Shown here: positions 26,162 to 35,916 of the stretch, piece by piece | Numbering within the stretch: the first letter of the stretch is position 1 | Layout of the letters: the number at the start of each line of letters is the position of its first letter | Assembly: GCF_008642355.1 (NCBI RefSeq) | Contig: NZ_CP029193.1 | Span: forward strand, 434,001 to 498,000 | DNA: 64,000 nucleotides | Origin: Streptomyces venezuelae | GTDB lineage: Bacteria; Actinomycetota; Actinomycetes; Streptomycetales; Streptomycetaceae | Reading direction: 5' to 3' | The notes under the pieces: generated by a model | Seen by the model: only the letters and a program-made list of their open reading frames with translations | Told to the model about the DNA's origin: nothing | The model's database searches: none | Made by a program: the position numbers and the translations under genes

Positions 26162-27970
26162 TCATGTCGCGGGCTCCAGTTGGGCGTCTCTGCGCACGAG
26201 GGCGGCGTAACGGCCGTCGCGCCCCAGGAGTTCCTCGTGGGTGCCGCGCTCGGCGACCCGGCCCGCGTCCAGGACCACGATCTGGTCGGCGCCGCGGACG
26301 GTGGAGAGCCGGTGGGCGATGGTGAGGGTGGTCCTGCCGGCGGACAGCGCGTCGATGGCCTCCTGCACGGCGCGTTCCGTGCGGGTGTCGAGGGCGCTGG
26401 TCGCCTCGTCGAGTATCAGGACCGGCGGGTCGCGCAGGATGGTGCGGGCGATGGCGAGGCGCTGCTTCTCGCCGCCGGAGAAGCGGTGGCCCCTCTCGCC
26501 GACGACCGTGTCGTACCCCTCGGGGAGGGAGGCGATGTGGTCGTGGATCTGCGCGGCGCGGGCGGCGGTGAAGAGTTCCTCGTCGGTGGCGTCGGGCTTG
26601 GCGAAGCGGAGGTTGTCGGCGACCGAGGCGTGGAAGAGGTACGTCTCCTGGGAGACCACGCCGACGGCGCGCGCGAGGGTGTCGAAGTCGAGGTCGCGCA
26701 CGTCGACGCCGTCGAGGGTGACGCGGCCGCCCGTGACGTCGTAGAGCCTGGGCACGAGGTGACTCAGCGTGGACTTGCCGGAGCCGGTGGCTCCGACCAC
26801 GGCGAGGCTGCCGCCCGCGGGTATGACGAGGTCGATGTCCTGGAGCGTGGGGTCCGCCTTCTCGTCGTAGCGGAACTCGACGCCCTCGAAGCGGACCTCG
26901 CCCTTGATCTCGTCGAGGTGCACCGGCCGCTCGGGCTCGGTGATGTCGACGGACAGGTCGAGATACTCGAAGATGCGCTGGAAGAGCGCGAGCGAGGTCT
27001 GGATCTGCACGCCGGTCGAGAGCAGGCTGACGGTCGGACGGAAGAGGCCCTGCTGGAGCGAGACGAAGGCGACGAGTGTGCCGATGGAGACGGTCGGGCC
27101 GCCCATCCGGAAGGCGATGCCCGCGGTCCAGTAGATGACGGCGGGCATCGCGGCCATCACGATGGTGATGACGGCCATGCGCCAGCGGCCCGCCATGTTG
27201 GACCGGATCTCCAGGTCGACCAGTTGCTCGGATTCGTCGGAGAAGGACTTGGTGAGGGAGTCGGCGCGCCCCATCGTGCGGCCGAGAAGAATGCCGCTGA
27301 CGGAGAGCGATTCGGTGACGGTCGCGGCCATGACGGCCATCTGCTTCTGCCGCTGCGTGGCGATCTTCTTGCGTTCGCGGCCGACGCGGCGGCTGATCCA
27401 CACGAACACCGGGAGCAGCAGGAGCGAGACGACGGTGAGCCGCCAGTCCAGGGCGAGCATCGCGACGACGGTGGCCATGACGCTGGTGAGGTTCGAGACC
27501 AAGGACGTGGCGGTGGAGGTGACGGTCGCCTGCATGCCGCCGATGTCGTTGGCGATCCGGGACTGGACCTCGCCCGTGCGGGTGCGGGTGAAGAAGGCCA
27601 GGGACATGCTCTGCAACCTGCCGTACACCGCGGTGCGCAGGTCATGCATGACGCGCTGCCCCACGGACGTGCTGATCAGGGTCTGCAGGACGCCGAAGAC
27701 ACTGGTGACGACCGCACTGAGGATCATGCCGAGCGCGAGCAGGCTCAGCAGGCCCGTGCGGCCCTGGGGCAGGGCGGTGTCGAGGATCTCCTTCAGCAGG
27801 AACGGGGTGGCGACCCCGACGAGCGAGGCGGCGCAGACCAGCAGGCCCACGATCGCGAGACGGCCTCGGTAGGGACGGAAGAGGCGAAGGATGCGGCGCA
27901 TCTGGCGCGGCTGCGGCTCCTCGCCGGGGGCAGGGGGCTGCGGCGTCCAGGTGGATTCGTCGTGACGCAT
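26162..27970 (-). CDS. ABC exporter, fused membrane and ATPase domains
   Basis: This 602-residue half-transporter has six membrane segments in the first 320 residues, starting IVGLLVCAASLVGVATPFLL. The ATPase has Walker A GATGSGKST, Q-loop GVVSQETYLFHASV, signature FSGGEKQR, Walker B VLILDEATSALD and H-loop LTIAHRL. All key residues are intact, so it could work as a homodimer, unlike the paired exporters at 35.9-43.3 kb. It diverges from a MarR-family gene, a common arrangement for multidrug exporters and their repressors. The substrate is unknown. Confidence 0.93.
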   Translation of the reverse strand: MRHDESTWTPQPPAPGEEPQPRQMRRILRLFRPYRGRLAIVGLLVCAASLVGVATPFLLKEILDTALPQGRTGLLSLLALGMILSAVVTSVFGVLQTLISTSVGQRVMHDLRTAVYGRLQSMSLAFFTRTRTGEVQSRIANDIGGMQATVTSTATSLVSNLTSVMATVVAMLALDWRLTVVSLLLLPVFVWISRRVGRERKKIATQRQKQMAVMAATVTESLSVSGILLGRTMGRADSLTKSFSDESEQLVDLEIRSNMAGRWRMAVITIVMAAMPAVIYWTAGIAFRMGGPTVSIGTLVAFVSLQQGLFRPTVSLLSTGVQIQTSLALFQRIFEYLDLSVDITEPERPVHLDEIKGEVRFEGVEFRYDEKADPTLQDIDLVIPAGGSLAVVGATGSGKSTLSHLVPRLYDVTGGRVTLDGVDVRDLDFDTLARAVGVVSQETYLFHASVADNLRFAKPDATDEELFTAARAAQIHDHIASLPEGYDTVVGERGHRFSGGEKQRLAIARTILRDPPVLILDEATSALDTRTERAVQEAIDALSAGRTTLTIAHRLSTVRGADQIVVLDAGRVAERGTHEELLGRDGRYAALVRRDAQLEPAT

Positions 27971-28064
27971 GGGCTCCTACGGGTTCTCGGACGACAATGC
28001 CTCAGGGAGCATAGCTCACTGTTACCTATACTCACAATGCACAACGTCCTGATAAAGTTCCCGC

Positions 28065-28508
28065 ATGAACACCCCGGACCCCGACGGCCTGCTCGCCGAA
28101 CAGTTGCTGCGGCTGACCCGCAGGCTGCAGCGGATCCAGAAGCGCCATCTGGTGCCGATCGGCATCACGCCCGCGCAGTCCCGCCTCCTGCGCACCCTCG
28201 CTCACTATGAGACGCCGCCGCGCATGGCCGACCTCGCCGAGCGCCTGGAGGTCGTGCCGCGCGCCGTGACCACGCTGGTCGACGGTCTGGAGGCCGCCGA
28301 CCTCGTGCGCCGCGCGCCCGATCCCACCAACCGCCGGGTGATCCGCATCGAGCTCACCGACGCGGGACTCAAGGCCCTGGGCGAGCTGCGCGGCGCGCGC
28401 CGCGCCGCCGCGGAGGACATCCTTGCCCCGTTGGACGCCGAGCAGCGGGCACAGTTGGGCGTGCTGCTGAACGCGCTGTTCGACGTGCCGGACGTCCGCC
28501 GCTGCTGA
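28065..28508 (+). CDS. MarR family transcriptional regulator
   Basis: The 147-residue winged-helix protein has the DNA-binding core RMADLAERLEVVPRAVTTLV followed by the wing VRRAPDPTNRRVIRIELT, with flanking dimerisation helices. It diverges from the ABC exporter (94-bp gap); within that gap GTGAG occurs twice on the minus strand around TATAGGTAACA, but I see no clean palindrome. It is followed 55 bp later by the FAD/Fe-S dehydrogenase, so it may control both sides. Confidence 0.9.
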   Translation: MNTPDPDGLLAEQLLRLTRRLQRIQKRHLVPIGITPAQSRLLRTLAHYETPPRMADLAERLEVVPRAVTTLVDGLEAADLVRRAPDPTNRRVIRIELTDAGLKALGELRGARRAAAEDILAPLDAEQRAQLGVLLNALFDVPDVRRC

Positions 28509-28563
28509 GACCTGTCTCCGCACCCCGGTCCGCAGGTACGCCGCCGCAACTGGAGGAGAGCTC

Positions 28564-31488
28564 ATGCCACTGCTGGAGCCCGAGCCCGACGCCCTGCGCC
28601 CCGGTGCCGCGTCGCGCGTGGACGGACCTGCCCACGACCGCGTGCCGGACGAGCGCGGCGGCGGCACCCCGGACCCCCTCCGCTCGGACCTGATCGCACT
28701 GCTCGGCGCGGACAAGGTCCTGACGAAGGTCTCGGACCTGGTGCGGTACGCCTCGGACGCCAGCCCCTACCGTTTCGTGCCTCAGGTCGTGGTCGTCCCC
28801 GAGGACATCGACGACGTGTCGGCCGTCCTGTCGTACGCGCACGGCAAGGGCCGCGAAGTCGTCTTCCGCGCGGCCGGTACGTCGCTGAACGGCCAGGCCC
28901 AGGGTGAGGACATCCTCGTCGACGTGCGCAAGCACTGGTCGGGCGTGGAGGTGCTCGGCGGGGGCGAGCGGGCGCGCATCGGTCCCGGCACGACGGTCGT
29001 GCGGGCCAACGCGACGCTCTCCCGGTTCGGCCGTGTGCTCGGCCCCGACCCCGCCAGCGCGATCGCCTGCACGGTCGGCGGCGTCGTCGCGAACAACGCC
29101 TCGGGCATGACGGCGGGAACCACCCGCAACTCCTACCGCACGGTCGCCTCGCTCACCGTCGTCCTGCCCTCGGGGACGGTCGTGGACACGGCAGAGCCGG
29201 ATGCGGACGAACAACTGGCGCACGCGGAGCCCGACCTGTGCGCGGGCCTGCTGGCGATCAAGCGTGAGATCGAGGCCGACCCGCACCTGGTGGCCCGCAT
29301 CCGCGAGAAGTACGAGATCAAGAACACCAACGGTTACCGACTCGACGCGTTCCTCGACGGTACGACGCCCGTGGAGATCCTGCGGGGCCTGATGGTCGGC
29401 TCCGAGGGCACCTTCGGCTTCCTCTCCGAGATCGTCTTCGACACGCTGCCGCTGGACCGGCACACCAGCACGGCCCTGCTGTTCTTCCCGTCCCTGCCTG
29501 CGGCCGCCGCCGCTGTGCCCCTGTTCAACGCCGCGGGCGCGCTCGCCGTCGAGTTGATGGACGGCAACACTCTGCGGGCGTCGGTCAGCGTCCAGGGGGT
29601 GCCCGCCGACTGGGCGGAGCTGCCGAAGTCGACGGCCGCGCTCCTGGTCGAGTTCCGCGCCCCGGACGAGGCGGCGCAGGAGGCGTACGAAGCGGCGGCG
29701 GCGAAAGTCCTGGAAGGACTGGACCTGACCGCGCCCGTGCCGTCGGTGACCAACGCGTTCACGCGCGACGCCAAAACGATCGGCGGCCACTGGAAGGCAC
29801 GCAAGGCCTTCGTCACCGCCGTCGGCGGCTCCCGGCCCCCGGGCACGACGCTGATCACCGAGGATTTCGCGGTCCCGCCCGGTCGGCTCGCCGAGGCCTG
29901 CGAAGCGCTCCTCGAGCTCCAGACGCGGCACGGCTTCGACGCCGCCGTCGCGGGTCACGCGGCCCACGGCAACCTGCACTTCCTGCTCGCCTTCGACGCG
30001 GCGCTCCCCGCCGACGTCGAGCGCTATGCCGCCTTCATGGACGAGTTCTGCCGTCTGACCGTGGAGCGTTTCGACGGCTCCCTGAAGGCGGAACACGCCA
30101 CGGGGCGCAACCTCGCGCCGTTCCTGGAGCTGGAGTGGGGTCCGAAAGCGACCGAGCTGATGTGGCGCACGAAGCAGGTCATCGACCCGGACGGGGTGCT
30201 CGCCCCCCGCGTCGTCCTGGACCGGGACCCGAAGGCGCATCTGCGTGGCCTGAAGACCATCCCACGCGTGGAGCCGATCGCCGACCCGTGCATCGAATGC
30301 GGCTTCTGTGAACCGACGTGCCCGAGCGAGGACTTGACCACGACACCGCGCCAGCGCATCGTGCTGCGCCGCGAGATGATGCGCCAGCCCGCGGGCTCCC
30401 CGGTGGAGGACGGTCTCGTCGAGGCGTACGGGTACGACGCCGTGGACACCTGCGCGGGCGACTCGACGTGCGGCATCGCGTGCCCGGTGGGCATCGACAC
30501 GGGCGCCCTGATGAAGGAGTTCCGGCACGCGCGGCACTCGCCTCGCGAGGAGCGGGCGGCCGCTGTCGCCGCGAAGAACTTCAAGGCTGTCGAGGCGTCG
30601 GCGCGGCTCGCGGTGGCCGCCGCCGACCGGATCAGTGACCGGCTGCTCACCGCGGTCACCCGCGGCGCGCGCAAGGCCGTGCGCCCGGACCTCGTCCCCG
30701 AGTGGCTGCCCCAGATCCCCGGGGCCGCGGCGCGCAGACTGCCGCGCACCGCGCGCGTGGGCGCCTCAGCCGTCTACTACCCGGCATGCGTCAACCGCAT
30801 CTTCGGCAGCCCCGGCGACCGTTCCCTGGCGGAGGCCGTGGTCGCTGTCTCCGCGCGCGCGGGGAAGCCGGTTTGGATTCCGGACGATGTCGCGGGGACG
30901 TGCTGCGCGACGATCTGGCACTCCAAGGGGTACGTCGCGGGCAACCGCGTCATGGCCAATCGCATCGTCGAGGCGGCCTGGGGCTGGACGGCGGGCGGCC
31001 GCCTGCCCCTGGTCGTCGACGCCTCGTCCTGCACGCTCGGCATCGCCCACGAGGTCGTGCCGTATCTGACCCCGGACAACCGGGAGTTGCACCGGGAGCT
31101 CACCGTCGTCGACTCGATCGTCTGGGCCGCCGACGAACTGCTCCCCCACCTGACGGTGCGCCGCATGGTCGGCTCCGCCGTCCTGCACCCCACCTGCTCC
31201 ATGCAGCACCTCGGCGACGAGGCGCAGCTCCGGGCGGTCGCCGAGGCGTGCGCGGACGAGGTGGTCGTGCCGGACGACGCGGGGTGCTGTGCTTTCGCGG
31301 GCGACCGGGGCATGCTCCACAAGGAGCTCACGGAGTCGGCCACGCGCAAGGAGGCCGCGGAGGTCACGTCCCGTCCCTACGACGCGCACCTTTCCGCGAA
31401 CCGCATGTGCGAGGTGGGCATGGACCACGCGACGGGCCGCGGCTACTACTCCGTACTCCTGGAACTGGAGCGCGCGACGCGCCCGTGA
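28564..31488 (+). CDS. FAD-binding and 4Fe-4S-binding dehydrogenase (GlcD-GlcF fusion, D-lactate/2-hydroxyacid type)
   Basis: This 974-residue protein fuses an FAD-linked oxidase and an iron-sulfur module. The FAD part has FRAAGTSLNGQAQGEDILVD and GGVVANNASGMTAGTTRNSY. Two 4Fe-4S motifs are CIECGFCEPTCPSED (about 577) and CAGDSTCGIACPVG (about 630). The C-terminal CCG-type domains include CCATIWHSKGY (about 779), HPTCSMQHLGD and DDAGCCAFAGDRG (about 905). Relatives oxidise D-lactate or other 2-hydroxyacids and pass electrons to the respiratory chain. The ATG follows TGGAGGAGA. A MarR-family regulator lies directly upstream. Confidence 0.92.
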   Translation: MPLLEPEPDALRPGAASRVDGPAHDRVPDERGGGTPDPLRSDLIALLGADKVLTKVSDLVRYASDASPYRFVPQVVVVPEDIDDVSAVLSYAHGKGREVVFRAAGTSLNGQAQGEDILVDVRKHWSGVEVLGGGERARIGPGTTVVRANATLSRFGRVLGPDPASAIACTVGGVVANNASGMTAGTTRNSYRTVASLTVVLPSGTVVDTAEPDADEQLAHAEPDLCAGLLAIKREIEADPHLVARIREKYEIKNTNGYRLDAFLDGTTPVEILRGLMVGSEGTFGFLSEIVFDTLPLDRHTSTALLFFPSLPAAAAAVPLFNAAGALAVELMDGNTLRASVSVQGVPADWAELPKSTAALLVEFRAPDEAAQEAYEAAAAKVLEGLDLTAPVPSVTNAFTRDAKTIGGHWKARKAFVTAVGGSRPPGTTLITEDFAVPPGRLAEACEALLELQTRHGFDAAVAGHAAHGNLHFLLAFDAALPADVERYAAFMDEFCRLTVERFDGSLKAEHATGRNLAPFLELEWGPKATELMWRTKQVIDPDGVLAPRVVLDRDPKAHLRGLKTIPRVEPIADPCIECGFCEPTCPSEDLTTTPRQRIVLRREMMRQPAGSPVEDGLVEAYGYDAVDTCAGDSTCGIACPVGIDTGALMKEFRHARHSPREERAAAVAAKNFKAVEASARLAVAAADRISDRLLTAVTRGARKAVRPDLVPEWLPQIPGAAARRLPRTARVGASAVYYPACVNRIFGSPGDRSLAEAVVAVSARAGKPVWIPDDVAGTCCATIWHSKGYVAGNRVMANRIVEAAWGWTAGGRLPLVVDASSCTLGIAHEVVPYLTPDNRELHRELTVVDSIVWAADELLPHLTVRRMVGSAVLHPTCSMQHLGDEAQLRAVAEACADEVVVPDDAGCCAFAGDRGMLHKELTESATRKEAAEVTSRPYDAHLSANRMCEVGMDHATGRGYYSVLLELERATRP

Positions 31489-31489
31489 G

Positions 31490-31529
31490 GGGCGGGGCGG
31501 CTCGGTGGCGGGCCTGGGCGGGGCGGCTC
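31490..31529. repeat. Two direct repeats GGGCGGGGCGGCTC
   Basis: Perfect 14-bp copies at 31490-31503 and 31516-31529, 26 bp apart, lie just after the dehydrogenase stop. They are G-rich and may only reflect composition. The rest of the 185-bp spacer holds the leader of the next gene. Confidence 0.5.
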
Positions 31530-31673
31530 AGGCTGAACGGGTCGCGCGGGCCGGGTCTTCGATAAATCCAACTCTTCGGCACCTCCTGTCTCTTGCGCCC
31601 CGGGCGGACCCCCTACCAGGGTGGCTTCCGCCCCAGTGGTAGAGACCAGCCGCCATTCAGCTACGGAGGTCCG

Positions 31674-33158
31674 ATGCACGACGAGAACGTCACACCGAAC
31701 CCTGAAGGCACCACCCCGGACGACGCCACCGAGAGCGGCAGGGCGGATGACGGCCACTCGCGTCGCGCGGTGCTCCGCACGGCGGGCCTCGCCGGCGCGG
31801 GGCTCGGAGTCGGCGCCCTCACGGGCGGCACGGCGCACGCCGACACCCCCGGTTCCGCTGCCACCGCGGCGGCCGGGGCCGCGAAGGACACCGCCGAGGC
31901 GCCCGCACGCAAGGGCAAGACGATGATCGGCGTGCCGTTCCAGCGCCGCTCGACGGTCCGGGTCGGCATCATCGGGCTCGGCAACCGCGGCGGCAGCATG
32001 ATCGATCTGTTCCTCGCCATCCCCGGCGTGCGCGTCGTCGCGCTCTGCGACCCGGTCAAGGAGAAGACCGCCGCCGCGGCGAAGAAGGTCACGGCCGCGG
32101 GCCAGCCCGCCCCGGCGACGTACACCAAGGGCGAACACGACTACGAGAACCTGTGCAAGCGTGGGGACATCGACTTCGTGTACGTGGCGACGCCCTGGGA
32201 CTTCCACTTCGCCATGGCCAAGTCGGCGATGCTGAACGGCAAACACGTCGGCGTGGAATGTCCCATCGCCCTGCGCCTGGACGAGCTGTGGGAGCTCGTC
32301 GACCTCTCCGAGCGCACCCGCAGGCACTGCATGCAACTGGAGAACTGCTGTTACGGCAGGAACGAGATGCGCGTCCTGCGGATGGCGCACGCGGGCAAGT
32401 TCGGCGACCTGCTGCACGGCGCGGGCGCGTACAACCACGATCTGCGCGGCCTGATGTTCGACCCCGACTACTACGAGGGGCCGTGGCGGCGCCTCTGGCA
32501 CACCCGGCTGCGCGGCGACCTCTACCCCAACCACGGCTTCGGGCCGGTCGCCAACTACATGGACGTCAACCGCGGTGACCGCGCCACGCACATATCCAGT
32601 TTCGGCACGCCCTCCCTCGGCCTCGCCGAGTACCGCAAGGAGCACATGCCTCCGGGCGACCCGAGCTGGAAGGAGACGTACATCGAGAGCGACCGCACCA
32701 TCAGCCTGGTCCAGACGGCGAAGGGCCGGGTGATCCGCCTCGAACACGACGTCAGCACCCCGCACCCCTACTCCCGGATCAACAGCCTCGGCGGCACGCG
32801 GGGCGTCTTCGAGGACTACCCCGCCCGCATCTACATCGAGCCCGACCACACGAACGACCAGTGGGCCGACTTCTCCAAGTACGCCGACTTCGACCACTGG
32901 CTGTGGAAGGAGCACTCCAACCCGCCCGGCGGGCACGGCGGCATGGACTACATCATGATCTTCCGCCTGATGCAGACCATGCAGCTCGGCCTGGTCCCCG
33001 ACTTCGACGTGTACGACGCCGCGACCTGGACGGCCCCCGTGCCGCTGAGCCATCTGTCGATCAAGGCGAAGGGCGCGCCGCAGGCGATCCCCGACTTCAC
33101 GCGCGGTCTGTGGAAGAAGGAGCGGGCGGGGGTGGACTCGGAGAAGCCGAAGGCATAA
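31674..33158 (+). CDS. Tat-exported Gfo/Idh/MocA family protein, GH109-like glycosidase
   Basis: The 494-residue precursor has a twin-arginine signal ([20 protein letters not shown]) after a 28-residue acidic leader. The mature part begins with a Rossmann fold, [20 protein letters not shown], then [31 protein letters not shown] and [19 protein letters not shown]. These features fit the NAD-dependent GH109 alpha-N-acetylgalactosaminidase branch of the oxidoreductase family; a plain oxidoreductase is the alternative. The ATG at 31674 follows GGAGGT. The neighbour on the other strand is a PNGase A-like protein, so a role in host or fungal glycan breakdown is plausible. Confidence 0.87.
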   Translation: MHDENVTPNPEGTTPDDATESGRADDGHSRRAVLRTAGLAGAGLGVGALTGGTAHADTPGSAATAAAGAAKDTAEAPARKGKTMIGVPFQRRSTVRVGIIGLGNRGGSMIDLFLAIPGVRVVALCDPVKEKTAAAAKKVTAAGQPAPATYTKGEHDYENLCKRGDIDFVYVATPWDFHFAMAKSAMLNGKHVGVECPIALRLDELWELVDLSERTRRHCMQLENCCYGRNEMRVLRMAHAGKFGDLLHGAGAYNHDLRGLMFDPDYYEGPWRRLWHTRLRGDLYPNHGFGPVANYMDVNRGDRATHISSFGTPSLGLAEYRKEHMPPGDPSWKETYIESDRTISLVQTAKGRVIRLEHDVSTPHPYSRINSLGGTRGVFEDYPARIYIEPDHTNDQWADFSKYADFDHWLWKEHSNPPGGHGGMDYIMIFRLMQTMQLGLVPDFDVYDAATWTAPVPLSHLSIKAKGAPQAIPDFTRGLWKKERAGVDSEKPKA

Positions 33159-33167
33159 GCACCTGGG

Positions 33168-33202
33168 CGGGCTCGGTGGCGCGGTTCGTGGCACCGAGCC
33201 CG
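33168..33202. terminator. Bidirectional terminator hairpin
   Basis: Eleven-base perfect arms CGGGCTCGGTG (33168-33178) and CACCGAGCCCG (33192-33202) close a 13-nt loop, 9 bp after the GH109-like stop and 25 bp from the stop of the convergent PNGase-like gene. Confidence 0.85.
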
Positions 33203-33227
33203 TCACAGGGCCGGGCGGCGTCTCCGG

Positions 33228-34847
33228 TCAGCAGCGCCGGCGGTCCTCCGTCAGGGTTCCCTGGACGGTGGAGAGGGTCCGGTCGTAGCAACCCGAGTCA
33301 CCGACCAGCCGGTAGCGCTCCCGGGATGTGCCGACAGCGTGCCGCTGATCGCGCGGGACGTTCGCGGTGTACGTCGCATCACCGTCGTAACGGTCGTCAA
33401 GGACGGACCAGCCGGTGCGCCTGCCTCCCGTCCTCGTGACGCTCTCGGCGCGGTCGCCGAGCGAGATCCGCGTGCGCAGCCGGTCACCGGCGCCCAGGGT
33501 CGTCGTGCCGTCCATGGTGTACGTCCGGTCGCTGCGCACGGCGCGGCGGCCCGTGGTGACCGTCTCCCGGTCCGTCCACGTGGCCTTGAGCGCGTCCGTC
33601 GACTCGCCGTCGGTCCAGCGGTGCAGGGAGGTGTTGGCGAGGCTGCGGGTCACGGTCGTCGCGACCCGTCCGTGCGACGTGTTCACGTACCCCGACACGT
33701 GCAGTCGGTGGCCGCCCTCGGTGTCCAGCCGGTGCGGCTCGTCGCCGCCCGTCCCGGGGGTGTACTTCGACGTGTTGCTGAGGGTGCTCTCCTTGTGGCC
33801 GGTCAGCCTGCCCGTGACACGGTCGCTCTTCTCGTCCTGCCAGACCAGCACGTTGACGGGCGTGCTCCAGCCCGTCTGCGCCTCGGGGACGCCGACGACG
33901 GAAACCTCGACGCGGTGCGGACGGCCGTCGTTGAGGACGCCCGCGAAGGGGGTCAGGTCGTACTCGATGGGCTTGATGTCGAAGGCGCGGGGGCCCGGGA
34001 TCACGTACCAGAGGAAGGGGTTCGACCAGCCGCCGGTCCAGACGGTCGGGAACGGCGCCGCGATGCCCGCCAGCTGTCCGTCGACCTTGACCTGCACTTC
34101 CCGGTAGGGGCCGCGATCGGCTTTGCAGGAGTAGGGCGCGGCGTCGGGGACGGTCAGGTACCAGTACTCCTCGCAGCCTCCGCCGGAGCCGGTGGCGTAC
34201 ACCTCGGCGACGATGCGTTCGCTGTTGCGCGGGGTGGTGAGGGCGACGCCACCGTCACGGCCGTCCCCGCTCGCGTCCCCGAGAGGGAGGACACGGTCGG
34301 GCGCCGCCGTCGGTTTGGCCGCCTCGTAGAAGGTCAGCGTCGCCTTGACGTCGATGACGCCGGTGTACGTGTCGTTGACGACGTTGCCGATGAGCATCTC
34401 GACCTGCTGGTCGCGGCTCAGCGTCTCGCGGTAGCGGGTGACGTCCTTCTCCACGGTCCAGGTGATGCCGTCGACCGACGGCTCCGGGGTCGACGTGCGC
34501 AGCACTTCGACCCCGCCTATGCGCAAGTAGCCGAGGCGGTCGTACTGCCGTCCCTTCACCTTCCCGTCCAGGCGGAGCACCACCTTGCCCCAACTGCCCT
34601 TGCCGCACTTCGCCGGAGGCGCGTAATCGCCTTTGTACGGGGTGAAGTCCTTGAACCGCGCCTCGGCGACCGTCACTTCGCAGGACTTGGTGTGCGGTTT
34701 CGCCACGGGCGGCGCGGCGGTGACCGGATCGTGCCAGTCGTCACCGAATTCCACCGGTGGCGTGTCGGCCGCCGCTGGTCCGGCACCGAGGAGGGTGCTC
34801 GCCGCGAGGGCCGCTCCTACGAGCATGGACATGACGCGTCTTCTCAT
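33228..34847 (-). CDS. Secreted peptide-N4-(N-acetylglucosaminyl)asparagine amidase A-like protein
   Basis: The 539-residue precursor has a Sec signal (VMSMLVGAALAASTLLGAG, cleavage near AAA-DT). The PNGase A-type block GRQYDRLGYLRIGGVEVLRT then STPEPSVDGITWTVEKDVTR is clear, followed by EEYWYLTVPD, YREVQVKVDGQLAGIAAPFP and WYVIPGPRAFDIKPIEYDLT. PNGase A enzymes release N-glycans from glycopeptides and tolerate core fucose. Cys residues (C56, C82, paired near CEEYW, and two at the C-terminus) suggest a disulfide-stabilised extracellular protein. Paired with the GH109-like gene it suggests use of eukaryotic glycoproteins. Confidence 0.88.
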   Translation of the reverse strand: MRRRVMSMLVGAALAASTLLGAGPAAADTPPVEFGDDWHDPVTAAPPVAKPHTKSCEVTVAEARFKDFTPYKGDYAPPAKCGKGSWGKVVLRLDGKVKGRQYDRLGYLRIGGVEVLRTSTPEPSVDGITWTVEKDVTRYRETLSRDQQVEMLIGNVVNDTYTGVIDVKATLTFYEAAKPTAAPDRVLPLGDASGDGRDGGVALTTPRNSERIVAEVYATGSGGGCEEYWYLTVPDAAPYSCKADRGPYREVQVKVDGQLAGIAAPFPTVWTGGWSNPFLWYVIPGPRAFDIKPIEYDLTPFAGVLNDGRPHRVEVSVVGVPEAQTGWSTPVNVLVWQDEKSDRVTGRLTGHKESTLSNTSKYTPGTGGDEPHRLDTEGGHRLHVSGYVNTSHGRVATTVTRSLANTSLHRWTDGESTDALKATWTDRETVTTGRRAVRSDRTYTMDGTTTLGAGDRLRTRISLGDRAESVTRTGGRRTGWSVLDDRYDGDATYTANVPRDQRHAVGTSRERYRLVGDSGCYDRTLSTVQGTLTEDRRRC

Positions 34848-34972
34848 GGGGGATTTCTATGGGCAGTTGCCGATCACCGCAATGGTGCGGCCCGCGCGTC
34901 ACGCCCACCACGTGCAACTCCGGACCGACCTCGGCCCCCGCGCCCCCGGCTCCCGGCTCCCGGCTCCCGACC

Positions 34973-35713
34973 TCACGCCTCCAGATTCGCCCTGTCACCC
35001 ATGACCACGACCGGATGCTGCTTCGGGTCGAGCGTGCGGAGCAGGTACTCCATCGCCGGCTTCGACAGGCTGACGCAGCCCGACGTACCGCTGCCGTGGT
35101 CCATGTGCAGCCAGATGCTGCCTCCCTTGGCCTGGCCCTGCGGCCGCGTCGGGTCGTTCGGCGGAGTTCCCTTGGCGCGGTTGTAGTCGATGGCGATGAC
35201 GTAGTCGAAGTCGTGCCAGTGCGTCTTCGGCCAGTAGTGCGGGGCCTGCATGGACGACGATTTCGTGTACGGAAACTTGGCACCCGGGTCCGCGAGGACG
35301 CCGCCCGCGTCGGTGAGCGTGAACACGCCGACCGGGCTGCGCTTGTCGTTCTCGCGGTGGTCGGTCGTCCAGCCCTTCTTCCCGTTGTGCGCGGGCCAGC
35401 TGCGAGCCTTCTCCCAGGTGGTGTCCTTCGGCCCCGACTTCGTGTAGAGCACGACGGTCGACTTCGCCGAGTCCTCACCGTCGCCGTACACCGCCACGAC
35501 CTGGCGGGACTCCTCGGGGATCTTGGACTGAAGCCGGTCACCCACGTCCGGGATGCGCCGTGCGTCGGCGGCCCCCGCCTGAGGACCCTTTCCATGGTCG
35601 GCGCGGGCGCCGCCCTTCTTCGCGCTGTCGTCGCTTCCGCTCGCGCAGGACGTCAGAAGAACACCACAGGCCGCTGCCGCGACCACCACTCGCACCGTAC
35701 CGGCTATTCGCAT
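34973..35713 (-). CDS. L,D-transpeptidase (YkuD/ErfK) family lipoprotein
   Basis: The 246-residue precursor has a lipoprotein signal with lipobox LLTSC (about residues 18-22). The YkuD domain shows RSPVGVFTLTDAGGVL, AIDYNR and the catalytic segment IWLHMDHGSGTSGCVSLSKP, with the invariant Cys near residue 213. Classical enzymes make 3-3 peptidoglycan crosslinks; this shorter variant may be an amidase-like relative. The ATG at 35713 is chosen over an upstream one because it places the lipobox properly. The 125 bp downstream (34848-34972) is C-rich with no feature. Confidence 0.85.
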   Translation of the reverse strand: MRIAGTVRVVVAAAACGVLLTSCASGSDDSAKKGGARADHGKGPQAGAADARRIPDVGDRLQSKIPEESRQVVAVYGDGEDSAKSTVVLYTKSGPKDTTWEKARSWPAHNGKKGWTTDHRENDKRSPVGVFTLTDAGGVLADPGAKFPYTKSSSMQAPHYWPKTHWHDFDYVIAIDYNRAKGTPPNDPTRPQGQAKGGSIWLHMDHGSGTSGCVSLSKPAMEYLLRTLDPKQHPVVVMGDRANLEA

Positions 35714-35801
35714 CCGCCCATGGTCGCACCCCGTCCGCGGAACCCCCGTCAAGCCCCGCTGCCCACGCCGCGACCGGGCCGATTCTTTACCTCAGGGCGG
35801 A

Positions 35802-35848
35802 AAACCGTTTGCCTCGGGCCACCGCGTGAGGCGAACCTTTCACGGTTT
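35802..35848. promoter_or_regulatory. Imperfect nested inverted repeat upstream of the ABC exporter operon
   Basis: AAACCGT (35802-35808) pairs with ACGGTTT (35842-35848). Inside this TTTGCCTC pairs with GAGGCGAA with one mismatch. It lies in the divergent space between the L,D-transpeptidase and exporter genes, about 70 bp before the exporter start, and may be an operator or a 5' leader hairpin. Confidence 0.45.
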
Positions 35849-35916
35849 GCAACCGCCGTGCGCTCCCGCTCCGCATTCGCCCGGGCGACGGCCCCCGCAC
35901 CGATTCCTGGGACGTC

